Assembly: GCA_026770575.1 (NCBI GenBank)
Contig: MU657181.1
Span: 203,888 to 267,887 of the forward strand
DNA: 64,000 nucleotides
Reading direction: 5' to 3'
Source of the DNA: Pelagophyceae sp. CCMP2097
Lineage: Eukaryota > Sar > Pelagophyceae
The notes under the pieces are model-generated. The model saw nothing but the letters and a program-made list of their open reading frames with translations, made no database searches and had not been told where the DNA came from. The translations under genes and the position numbers were made by a program. Of this stretch, positions 55,409 to 64,000 are shown one piece after another. Within the stretch, counting starts at the first letter, position 1. Every line of letters begins with the position of its first letter.

Positions 55409-57248
55409 ATGAGTGAGGTCGAAGCGGCGTCCGGCGTCGCCGCGCCGCCGGCCACGGACGGCGCGGCGGTGACGGCGTTTGACAAGGACGGCGTCGAGTG
55501 CGACTCGGCCGAAGCGGAGGACGTCGACCTGAACGCTCTGCTCTTGGACGCGTGGCACGGCCGCCTCCCAGGGCTCAACGAGGGCATCCAGGCTTTTGCC
55601 GTCGCGCACGACGCCGCGCTGTAAGCCCAGCGTCGACGAACAAAACCCGAAAAGCCGTCTGGAGGCGGGCCGGAGGCGGTCTTGAGTGGACTTGGAGACG
55701 GTCCGGAGGCGGTCCCTCTCCAGCCATCTCCGGTCCCTCTCCGCTCCTCTGGTCCCTCTCCATCCCTCTGCGTCCGTCGTCGCCGCGTCTCAGCTGTTCG
55801 TGCGAGCGCCGCCGTCTAGGCTGGCCGCGTGGCGGAAGCAGCCGAGCCCGTGCTGCGCGGCGGCGGCGCTGGCGGGCGCCGTAAACGCGCTCGGCTGTGT
55901 GCGGCGCGAGGACGCGCGCGCCCTGGGCCCGCTCGACGTGCTCGCGTCGATGCGGTGTTGCCTCCGCGCGGCGGCGGCGGCCAAGGTGGCGAGCTTCGAG
56001 CGCAAGCTCGGCGCCGACCTCGCCCCGCTCCTCGACGCCATCGCGCCCGCCGGCGGCGGCAACCGCGCAGCCATGCTCGCGCGCGTCGCGGCAGAGGTCG
56101 AGAAGCGCGCCGACGCCTGCGCCGACGCCGTCCGGCGCCGCAACGAAAGCGAGCGAGGCGAAAACGCCGAGGCCGGACTCGACGAGGCACCCGCGACGAC
56201 CGGCGGCGTGCCGGCGGCGCCGACCGAGGCGGTCGCGCCCGTCTTCTGCCGGCTCTGGGAGCTGTACGAGGAGGAGGCGGCGAGGCAGCGGGAGCGGCGG
56301 CTGAAGCTCGGCGCCGCGGATGGCGCCGCGGCGTGCGAGGGCGAGCGGCCAGACGACGAGGAAGATGACGACGACAAGGAAGACGACGAAGACGAAGACG
56401 AGCCGGCCTGCGACTCGGTGGCGAGCGCGCCGCCGCCGCGCGCCGCCACGCCGCGGTCCGCCGACGGCGCCGTGGACGGCGCCTCAGACGGTGCGCGGCA
56501 GCCGCCGCCGAGCCCTGTCAAGTCGAGCAAGTCTCGGCCGTCGCGCAAGCTCACGGCGGCGCGGCGCGCGGCGCGGCCCTGGGCCTGGCGCAAGGACCTT
56601 GGAGACATTTTCCACGCGCTCGAAGGCGTCTGCAAGACGCTCGCGGACCGGCCGTCCACGGCTGCCTTTGGCAACTGGGGCCTCGTCCAAGCCGCCGCCG
56701 AGCTGCGGCGCTGGCAAGACGCGGAGCCGCCCCGGGACGCGGGCGACGACGCCGTGCCCGACACGGTCGCGCGGCTGCACCCGCTCCTCTTCGGCGCCGC
56801 TTCGTGGCGGTGCGAAAAGCGGCCGCCGGCCGCTGTCTCGGTCTCCGTCTTCGTGGGCGCGCCGTCCAAGGCGTTGTCGAACAAGGGCCGGCAGGCGTAC
56901 GTTGCCGCGCGCCGCGACGATTCCGACGCCGCAATCGAGGCGCAGTGGGGCCGCTTCAAGGCCGCGTTCTGCGATCCGGAGACGGTGCTCGTCTACCACC
57001 TCAAGAACCACTACGCGCTCGTGTTTGCCACGCGAGAATGGCTCGAGGTGCCCGGCGACAGCGGCGCTGAAGCGCGGCCGCGGCGGGTGCGGCAGATCCT
57101 GACGGCGCGCAAGGGCCAGCGGCCGACGGTCTGGATCGACTGGCTCGAGGTGCGGCAGACGGTGATGAACTGGGCCGGCTACAAGATGCTCCTCGTACGG
57201 AAGCTCGACGACGAAACGCAGGCCGACGCCTTTGCTCTCATGGACTAA
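55409..57248 (+). CDS. BIVM-like conserved eukaryotic protein
   Basis: Two exons, 55409-55620 and 55820-57248, give 546 residues. ATG 55409 (MSEVEAASG) was chosen over an upstream GTG. Across the intron the sequence reads HDAALLAAWRKQPSPCCAAA, then AALAGAVNALGC. The C-terminal part has VLVYHLKNHYALVFATREW, QILTARKGQRPTVWIDWLEV and NWAGYKMLL. These blocks are those I associate with the basic immunoglobulin-like variable motif (BIVM) protein family found in animals and many protists. The match is from memory and moderate. A CCAAA-type Cys and the HYALVFA histidine could suggest a papain-like Cys/His pair, which is speculative. An acidic run (DEEDDDDKEDDEDEDE) and a basic segment lie in between. 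Cytosolic or nuclear; function unknown. Confidence 0.7.
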
Positions 57249-57513
57249 GATAGACTTCCGAGTGTCGCGCCACGAGTATATACGTTCTATACTCGCCTGC
57301 CCTTGAAGACAGCGCTCGAGGGGCGCGCGGCCCGCGGCCACTGGCGCTCGAATGCGGCGCGATAGCGCGCTGCTTGCGTTGCAATTGCACTTTTCCCGGC
57401 TTTATCGACAGAATCTTCTAAAAAGAGCCGAAAACTTGAAAGCGGGTCACTGCTTTAAGGCCGCCGCGCACACCCACGCCTGCGCGACTCGGCAACGTCT
57501 GCCCGCGCCGCTT
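57249..57513. other. Intergenic/upstream segment
   Basis: TATATACG at about 57277 and TTCTATACTC follow the BIVM-like stop. An open frame starting at 57352 is in frame with the next gene and could add about 54 N-terminal residues to it. Confidence 0.3.
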
Positions 57514-58479
57514 ATGGGAAGCGCCCCGTCCCGCCCGGCGATGGAGTCGACGCCAAAGGGCGCGGCGGGGCCGGCGTGGGGCTCTGGCCTCCTCGCAGTC
57601 GACCCGACGATGCGCGGCCGAGCGCCGGGGGCCAAGGTCGTCTACGTGCAGCGCCACGGCCGCACGTCGAAGAATATCATCCTGAAGGAGCGCAAGGTGG
57701 CGTACCAGGCGACCGTGAACGCAGCCGTCAAGGGCGGCGGGCAAGTCAGCGACTGCCAAGAAACGTTCGACCTCTACCGCGCCGCCGTCAACGAGCCGAG
57801 GTGGTTCGACGACGTCCTCGACGCCGTCGGCGTGACGCAGGCGCTCAAGGCCGGCAGAGACGTGGCCAAGTTCGCCGACGCGCCGCCCGAACTCTACGTC
57901 ACTTCCCCCTTCCGGCGCGCAGCGCAGACGCAGACGCTCGGCGCGCGCGCGGCGGGCTTCGAGGCCGTCGGCCTCGTCGGCGAACCGGGCGGCGCCGCCT
58001 GGGTCGCGCGCGATGAACTCGGCGAGACGCGACCGCCCGCGTCTCTCCCATAGAGACTCACAAAAGGCCGCGTTCCTATAGAGTCTAGGCCGCGTTCCTA
58101 TAGAGTCTCCCATAGAGTCGCATCTAGGCCCTTTTCCGAGACGTCTTGCATGCGCCATACGACGTCTGTGCTCCGGCAGTGGTTCCCACTTCTCGACGTT
58201 TCGGGTCTGGCAGAGGACTCGCCAACCGAGTGGCCGACTGGGCTCGAGGCCGAGTTCGGCGTAAACGGCGCCGACCTCAAGCCCATCGTGCGCAAACGCG
58301 CAAAGAAATTTGTCGAATGGCTGCGCACACGGCCCGAGACGATCATATGGGTCACGACGCACCAGGGCCCCGCGGACGCGCTCCTCCGCGAAATGCTCGG
58401 CGAAAGTTTTTCTACAGACCGCGGATACGACACGCGCCTCGCCAACGCCCAAGTCGTAGTCCTCGCGCTGCCGCCGTAG
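57514..58479 (+). CDS. Histidine-phosphatase (phosphoglycerate-mutase-like) protein
   Basis: Exon 1 runs from ATG 57514 (or 57352) to about 58025. Exon 2 runs from about 58128 to 58479. The catalytic motif is KVVYVQRHGRTSKN, the RHG signature with the phospho-accepting His. The second His is in IIWVTTHQGPADALLREML. ELYVTSPFRRAAQTQTLGAR is the usual SP-RA-QT block. Together they define the branch-1 histidine phosphatase fold; the substrate is unknown. The start MGSAPS fits N-myristoylation if 57514 is used. The intron contains a 22-bp tandem repeat. Its donor was not pinned down. Confidence 0.8.
58040..58125 (+). repeat. Short tandem repeat in histidine-phosphatase intron
   Basis: AGGCCGCGTTCCTATAGAGTCT occurs twice in a row, with partial copies of CCCATAGAGTC on both sides. 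Confidence 0.7.
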
Positions 58480-58693
58480 GAGGCGGCGACGCGGGTGGGG
58501 CGAATTTTGGACCGCGCGCCGCGAGGAGCATCTAACCCTTGCGCCTCGGGAGACCGACGCGAACTCTTGACCACCTTGCGTACCGCTGTTGGTAATTCAT
58601 CGTACTCGTACGACGTCGAGGGGGCGCGTGGGTCGACGGCGCGGTTCGAGTGAGGGCGGTCATCGAGAGAGGGCGATCTTTTTATGCGAGCGT

Positions 58694-61321
58694 TCAATTC
58701 GAGTCGAGTGAGGGGCGTTTCGAGCGCGGCGGCTGCTCGTCGAGGGCGGTCAGCGAGGGCCGCTTCAGGGAACGCGGCTGCGCGTCACCGTCGGCGTCGG
58801 CCAGGATCATCGCGCGCGCGGCGGCGGCGGCGGGCGGCGGCGGTGTGTAGCGCGGGAGCGCGTCGAAGAGCGCGAGCGACTCGTCGCGCGGCAGGCACGA
58901 CATGAGGTCGTCGATGGTGTGGTGCTTCAAGAGGTCGTCGTCGGCGGCCTTGCGCGCCGCCGACGACGCGGGTCCGCGGCGGGTGACGTCAGGCATGGGC
59001 GGCGGCACGCTGGCGTCGTCGTCGTCGCGGTGGCGAAATGCGTGCCGCGTGAGGAAGTCTTCGGCGTAGGGGCCGGGCACGACTACGCCGTCCGGGGGCA
59101 GCGGCGGCGGCATGCTCGGCGACGGCGTCGGCGGCGTCGCAAGGCTCGGCACCGTGCGCGGCGCGGAATAGCTGCACGAGGAAACCGTCGTCGAGTGGGA
59201 CAGCGCCTGGGCCAGCACCCCGCCAGAGGAAAAGGTCGTCGAGGTGGACGGGACCTGGGCCACCCACCCGGCCGAGGAGACAGTCGTAGAGGTGGACGGA
59301 ACCTGGGCCAGCGCCCCGGCGGCGCCGCCCGTGTATCTGGTGTCGAAATTGGCCAGCGACTCTTCGCTCGGCAAGAGGCCGAAGATGTCAGAGGCCGAAG
59401 ATGCGAGCGACTCCGGGGCGGCGGGGGCCGCCGCCCGCGGCGCCTCGGGCGCCGGCGGCGGCGCGGGCCTCGGCGCGGCGGCGGGCGGCGCGGCGCCGGC
59501 CGTCCATCTCTCGTGATGCGGCGGCGTCGGCTCGAGCGAGACGAATTCGGCGGCGCCCTCGAGCGAGCCTGAGACGAAGTACCCCCAGTCGTCCGGCGAC
59601 GGCGACAGCCCGCCGTAGTCGTCGCCAGAGGCCGAGACGTAGCCGGGCGATTTGCGGCGGGGCGCACGGCGGCGGCGGCGCGCGCGCTCGTCGCCCGACC
59701 CCGGGCCGCCGACAGAGGTGTCGCCAGAGGCGTCGCCCGAGGCGTCGCCCGAGGCGTCGTCCAAGGGGCCGCAGTCCGACGCGCGCGACGAGACGGACCG
59801 GTCCACCGTCACGTCGTTCACCTCGTCGTCGTCGGAAGACGGCACCGACCGGCCCCGCGACCGGCCCCGGGACCGGCCCCGCCGAACCGCCGGCACCTCC
59901 TTGGACGCCCGTGCCGCGGGGGCGGCGGCGGGCGCGCCGTCGCGCCGCCTCCGCGGACCGCCGCCGACGGCACGCACGGCGCCGCGCGCCAATGGGCCGT
60001 GCGCCGCGGGGCCGCCGCGCGCCGGCGGGGCGGCTTCGACCGACTCCGCCGAGTGGAGCTGCGCTTGGGAAATCGGCTCGGGCGTCTCTTCCAGCGGCGC
60101 GTACCTGCGCCGGATCGGTCGGAGGCGCGCGGGCTTCCGAGGCGCGGTGACGGTCCATCCTCGGGCTCTCTGCCGTGCTTTCGGTGGCCGGGCGCGGGCG
60201 CAAACATGAGCAGCACGGAGGATTCGCCAAAGGAGCACGTCGAGAGGACGTCGATGCCGGCGTGGGCGTCTGCGAGGCGGTGCGCGGCATGCGCGAGGCC
60301 GTGCTCACGGAGCGCGTCGCCGCAGTGGTGGACCACTCGTTGCGTATCGCCAGGGTGTACCATGTTCAGAAATTCCAGGCCGAGGAGCCTCGCCGCGGGC
60401 GCGCCGAGCAGTTCCGTCGCCGCCGCGCTCGCCGACGTCAGGCGGCCCTCGGCGTCGAACTCGCAGACCACCAGGCCCGCGGCCCGCCGCAGCAGCTGGT
60501 TGCCGACCCACGCGACCCATGCCTCGCACGCGCCCTCCCACGGCGCGCCGTCGACCTCGTTGGGCCGAGTCAGCGCGTCGTCGCTGAAGATGAGGCTCGC
60601 CGCGTACCTAGAGCAGCCGCGCTCAGAAACGGCGGGCGGGCCCCTCGTCTGATCGCGTCGTCTGTCGAATCTCAAATCTGTCGGTCCGTCGAGTCGCCGC
60701 GTTTCTCCGGAGGCAGGGCGCCGCGCTTACCGGAAGGCGCCCTCGAAGCGCTGCGGGACGACGACGAGGTCCGCCGGGCGGCCGTCGCAGGCGTGGATGG
60801 GCACGCGCACAGCCGCGCCGTCGCCGTGCGAAGCTCCGACAATGCTCGCGTTCACGCGGCCGCGCGAGCTCGGCGCGACGACCTCGAGCAGCGACCGCCT
60901 AGAGGGCGCCGTCGGGGGGCAGGCCGCGCGCGCGGCACCGCGAGCGAGTCGTGTCCTTTCGCCGCGCAAACGCCCCGTCGCTTCTCGTCCTTTGCGCCTC
61001 TCGAGCCGCTCCAAGGGGTTGGTTCGCGGTCGTTTTCCCGCGTGCGTATCGCCGGGGCGCGGTGCCGCACGGCGCCGCCGAGGAGAGGCTGGCCCAGGAG
61101 ACGTGGAGCGCGTTGGCGGCGTTTGGCGAAATCCAGACGACGCGCAGGTTCGCGTCGGCCACGGCGAAGACGAGTCGGTCGTTGTGCCGCAGCAGCCGCA
61201 GCAGAGTGCGGCCGGGCACGTCCGCGCCGCTGTCGCGCGCTGGCGACGCTTCGCCGCTCCGGGGCGCCCCGCGCGGCGGCTGCGGCCCCGGCACGCCGGG
61301 AGGCGGCTCGCTCAGGAGCAT
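58694..61321 (-). CDS. Double-PAS protein with repeated acidic/leucine motifs
   Basis: Four exons, 61321-61071, 60898-60731, 60607-60152 and 60104-58694, give 761 residues. The first PAS domain has HNDRLVFAVADANLRVVWIS then PNAANALHVSWASL. The second has AGLVVCEFDAEGRLTSASAA, TELLGAPAARLLGLEFLNMV and HPGDTQRVVHHCG. The long C-terminal half is low complexity. It has RGRSRGRSRGR, then DDASGDASGDASGDT, then about three 18-residue repeats around AQVPSTSTTVSSAGW, and two copies of a (G/S)LLP-EESLANFD / SCLPRDESLALFD motif. It ends in two KRPSL boxes. PAS domains sense ligands or dimerise. The tail looks like a transcriptional-regulator or signalling region, but no DNA-binding domain or kinase is present. 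No bHLH or bZIP was found upstream. Confidence 0.8.
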
Positions 61322-61754
61322 GCTCTCGGCGCTGCACGGGCCCGCCGCCGCGCCTTCCCAACGCGGCGTCGACCAGCCTCGCCGCGGAGCCCCTGGAGTT
61401 TTTCACACGTGATTCGCCACGATATGTAAAATTACCCAGTCTCCGTATATTATGCCCGATTATACCACGCAATTGCATCATTTACTCGCGTACGTATATA
61501 TTAATTTGACAAACGTTCCGAACGTGTATTAACGAAATTCGTTGAATTTGTAGCGTTCCCAAAAATTAAATTAATTCTTCAGATGTTGATGTTAACCTTT
61601 TTGTGCATAAAATTTGGCGCAAAGTAATTTACAAAAGATTCATGCTTGGCTGGATCTTTCTCGCGCGACGCTTTCTGCGCGCGTCACTGCCGGCGGCGCG
61701 TATGCCGTGCGCCCTGGACGCCGACGGCGAGCACCTCCGGGTCGCTTCGGGTGC
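61322..61754. other. AT-rich intergenic island with half of a direct repeat
   Basis: 61420-61640 is the most AT-rich part of the window interior (GTACGTATATATTAATTTGA and similar), upstream of the PAS gene. 61692-61736 is the first copy of a 45-bp exact direct repeat whose second copy lies in the end of the BTB/kelch gene. No coding exon is seen. Confidence 0.5.
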
Positions 61755-61819
61755 TCACTGGACTCCCTGCGGGCGGCGCGTATGCCGTGCGCCCTGGACG
61801 CCGACGGCGAGCACCTCGG
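61692..61819 (+). repeat. 45-bp direct repeat pair
   Basis: GGCGGCGCGTATGCCGTGCG (first 20 of about 45 identical bases) starts at about 61692 and again at about 61775. The right copy overlaps the final coding part of the BTB/kelch gene, the left copy lies just beyond its stop. Confidence 0.8.
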
Positions 61820-63461
61820 TGCTCGCCAGGTCGAAAACCTCGTCGGGTAAGTCGGGGTCGCGGTCGTCGTCGGAGCCGGAGCTCGAGTCGGGCTTGGTGT
61901 AGTCCGGGGCGTGCCCGCCGACGACGAGGATGCGCGGCGGTTCGCCCGCGGCGTCGATGCGGGCCGCGGCGCACGCGGTACGTGGCGTCCCCATGGTCGG
62001 GCCGGGCGAGGATTCCATGTTCACCATGTCGAGCATCTCCGTCGTCGCCACGTGCTCGAAATCGACGTCCATGCCGCCGATGACGAGGACGTGCTGCGAA
62101 TCGACCTGTACGACCGCGCTGTTGCAGCGCGCCGAGCGCAGCGGCGGCCCGGCCGAGAACGACATGGCCCGGACGTCGAGGATCTCCGTCGTGCTCAAAT
62201 TGCCAGAGTCGTACCTGCTTCCATAGGCCACGCCTCCGTGGTAGCTGTATCCGCCGACGACTAAGATGCGGTCCTCGCAAAACGCGACGGCGGCGCATCT
62301 GCCGCGTTCGGCGGCCATGGTGGGCCCCGGCGAAAAAGACATGCTGTCCAAGTCGAGAATCTCCGTCGTCGAATACGCAGCCGAGCCGTCGTTTTCACCG
62401 CCGACGACGAGGAACCGCCGGGCATCGAGTGCGACGGCGGCGCAGCCTTGCCGCGGCGTTTGCATCTTCGGGCCCGGCGTGAACGTGAGCGTCGAGAGGC
62501 GGAGGATCTCCGTGGTGCGTAAAACTTGGGGGTCGGTCCCTTTGGGGCGGCCGGTGCCGGTGCCTCCGACCACGAGCACTCGGTCCGCGTCGATCTGGAC
62601 GGCGGCGCAGCCGTCTCGTCCTTTGAGCATGGCCGGCGCGGTTTTGAATTCCATGGTCCGAGCGTCGAAGACTTCCGTATATTTCGAAGCGCGCGAGGCC
62701 ACCTGGCCGCCAAAGACGACCACGCGGCCTCCCGCAGACACGCCCGCGACCCCAGAGCGCGCCAGCAGCATCAGCGGGCCCTTGGTGAAAGTCGCCTCGA
62801 CGAGAAACAGCCGCGCGCGGTACACGGCAGCCTTGAGGCCAAAGTAGTCCAGCTCCTGCAGCATCGCCTCTTGAGCCGTGTTCGAGGGCAGCGCGTTAAT
62901 CACCCTCTGCATGCGCCGGCCGTCGGGAGGGGCGTCGCGAAGGAAGTCGAGGATCATACCGAAGCGCTCGCCATCGCGGTCGATGAAGATGGACCCGTCC
63001 TCGAGGACCGGCTGCAGCGCCGCGTCGGAGCGGCCGAACATGCGCCCGAGCATCGAGTCCTCGACCCTGGTCAGCGCGGCGCGCGACGCCTCGAAGCGCG
63101 CGCCGCCGACGTTGAGCTTGACCACGTCGTCGGGCGGGGGCGCCGCCGCCCTCGCGCGCGCCTTCTCGGCGTCGTCGCGCGCGACCTTGTCCTCCGCGTC
63201 TCGCACAAAGGCCGCGCGGTCGTCCTGGAGCGCGCGCCGGCCGTCCGCAAGCTCGGCCAGGCCGGCGTCAAAGGCGCGCTCGAGGGCGTCGATCGCGGTC
63301 GCGTGCGCATCTTGGGTGCGTCGGTGCGCATCGTGGGTGCGCCGCACGGCCTGGAGCGCGGCGGTGAACGTGCCCGTCGAGGGGGGAGCTTCCGTCATCG
63401 TGGCGCGCGTCGGTCTTTTGCGCGGGATTGCCACGGTCGGTCGTTTGGCCACGGAATTCAT
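61755..63461 (-). CDS. BTB/T1 (KCTD-like) plus kelch-repeat protein
   Basis: Single exon, 568 residues from ATG 63461; ATG 63398 (MTEAPPSTG) is an alternative. Residues about 25-105 are a coiled coil (TAIDALERAFDAGLAELADG). The T1-type BTB domain follows: VVKLNVGGARFEASRAALTR, EDGSIFIDRDGERFGMILDF, then LQELDYFGLKAAV. About six kelch blades follow, marked by VVVFGGQ, VLVVGGTG, FLVVGGEN, ILVVGGYS, VLVIGGMD and ILVVGGHA with TTEILDLDSMSFSPGPTM-type links. KCTD/BTB proteins often act as cullin-3 adaptors and kelch propellers bind the substrate, so a ubiquitin-ligase adaptor is a reasonable inference. The last residues (STEVLAVGVQGARHTRR) overlap a recent 45-bp duplication. Confidence 0.9.
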   Translation of the reverse strand: MNSVAKRPTVAIPRKRPTRATMTEAPPSTGTFTAALQAVRRTHDAHRRTQDAHATAIDALERAFDAGLAELADGRRALQDDRAAFVRDAEDKVARDDAEKARARAAAPPPDDVVKLNVGGARFEASRAALTRVEDSMLGRMFGRSDAALQPVLEDGSIFIDRDGERFGMILDFLRDAPPDGRRMQRVINALPSNTAQEAMLQELDYFGLKAAVYRARLFLVEATFTKGPLMLLARSGVAGVSAGGRVVVFGGQVASRASKYTEVFDARTMEFKTAPAMLKGRDGCAAVQIDADRVLVVGGTGTGRPKGTDPQVLRTTEILRLSTLTFTPGPKMQTPRQGCAAVALDARRFLVVGGENDGSAAYSTTEILDLDSMSFSPGPTMAAERGRCAAVAFCEDRILVVGGYSYHGGVAYGSRYDSGNLSTTEILDVRAMSFSAGPPLRSARCNSAVVQVDSQHVLVIGGMDVDFEHVATTEMLDMVNMESSPGPTMGTPRTACAAARIDAAGEPPRILVVGGHAPDYTKPDSSSGSDDDRDPDLPDEVFDLASTEVLAVGVQGARHTRRPQGVQ

Positions 63462-64000
63462 ATGTTCACACTAAAGGGTCGGAAATAAATAAAAGGAGAG
63501 AGAGGAAAATGAAAAGTCATGCAGGAAGGCAATGGGGGCGGGTGCTGTCGAGGGCGAAGGATGCGACAACGTCGTAAAATCGACTATTAGATGTTGCTGT
63601 AAACCCTGCAACAACCCTGTTCCAACAGGCACAGCGCACGTATAGAGAGCTCTGGTGCTCAGGAACGAAGGTTGTGAGGCCCATGTGAATCTTCCGAGTG
63701 ATCCACGTCGTCCCCATCGACGAGAAAGTAGCTCCTTCCCCATTCGGAGTCGCGTATCACCTTTCAAAGAACATATTATAATGGACACGGAGTAGCTTTG
63801 TCGATGATGCGTCGTCGCGGAGAGCCGATAACCTGCGTATAGTCCTCAGACGTCGCGCATCCTTCCTCCTTTGGGTGAGGCGTGAGGGTTGATTATTTTT
63901 ATCGGGTAATATTACAAGAGCGCGCCGGAGGCACACGGAGGACCCGAAGGATACAGCCAAATCCCATTGCAATGCCCACGTAAATAATTAAAATTATTTA
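63462..64000. other. Right-end region without a recognised gene
   Basis: A purine-rich patch (GGAGAGAGAGGAAAATG) at 63493 and general AT enrichment toward 64000 mark the upstream side of the BTB/kelch gene. Open frames here are short and do not look coding. A gene could begin beyond the right edge. Confidence 0.35.

Overview
The window looks like nuclear DNA of a GC-rich, gene-dense unicellular eukaryote. Most genes carry very short introns (about 45-75 nt, mostly GTGCG... to ...TAG|G). One protein is built of tandem FNPQ-LANTVWA repeats, others have signal peptides or possible plastid leaders. The best guess is a stramenopile alga of the pelagophyte (Aureococcus) type, but that rests on recall of style, not on a search. 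Because of the introns, many real proteins do not coincide with long open frames. I rebuilt them by joining exons at GT/AG (once GC/AG) sites that keep phase and family motifs. Exon borders are inferences unless stated, and no RNA data were available. I found no rRNA, tRNA or CRISPR.

Layout. 1-9.9 kb: an RRM/FNPQ-repeat protein running off the left edge (-), back-to-back with a Na+/Ca2+ exchanger (+); TRAPPC1 (-), a small charged protein (-), a VWA protein ending in a CaaX-like tail (-), a secreted TIL-type cysteine-rich membrane protein (-), a coiled-coil protein (-). 10-12.7 kb: a small coiled-coil gene (+) and an ABCG half-transporter with an apparent frameshift (-). 13.8-18.7 kb: one 19-exon gene (-) for a secreted protein of about 1158 residues built of at least eight divergent modules plus PDZ-like and J-like domains. 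18.9-23.9 kb: RuvX/YqgF (-), a SpoU/TrmH RNA methyltransferase (+), a sirtuin (+), an unrecognised protein (+). 23.9-29.7 kb: a PH-domain protein (-) and an exostosin-type GT47 (+). 29.9-38.4 kb: MSH6 (-), a secreted glycosyltransferase-like protein (-), an EF-hand protein (+), WDR55 (+). 38.6-43 kb: remnant of a BTB/kelch plus coiled-coil gene (-), an intact coiled-coil gene (-), an RRM protein with SLFS repeats (+). 44-50.8 kb: a fucokinase/GDP-fucose pyrophosphorylase with two pyrophosphorylase-type domains ahead of the GHMP kinase (+). 51-55 kb: an interstitial telomeric repeat between inverted repeats, then a multi-C2/ankyrin protein (-). 55.4-63.5 kb: a BIVM-like protein (+), a histidine phosphatase (+), a double-PAS protein (-), a BTB/kelch protein (-).

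How genes relate: there is no operon logic. Neighbours share compact divergent promoters (1456/1580; 19754/19895; 40682/40969) or nearly touching 3' ends (23885/23891). Fucose activation (FKP), exostosin GT47 and the secreted glycosyltransferase-like protein fit a cell whose surface and secreted glycans matter. MSH6 and RuvX are DNA maintenance, WDR55 and SpoU RNA biogenesis, TRAPPC1 ER-Golgi transport. The most unusual items are the modular secreted protein, the three-domain fucokinase and the telomere-repeat insertion.
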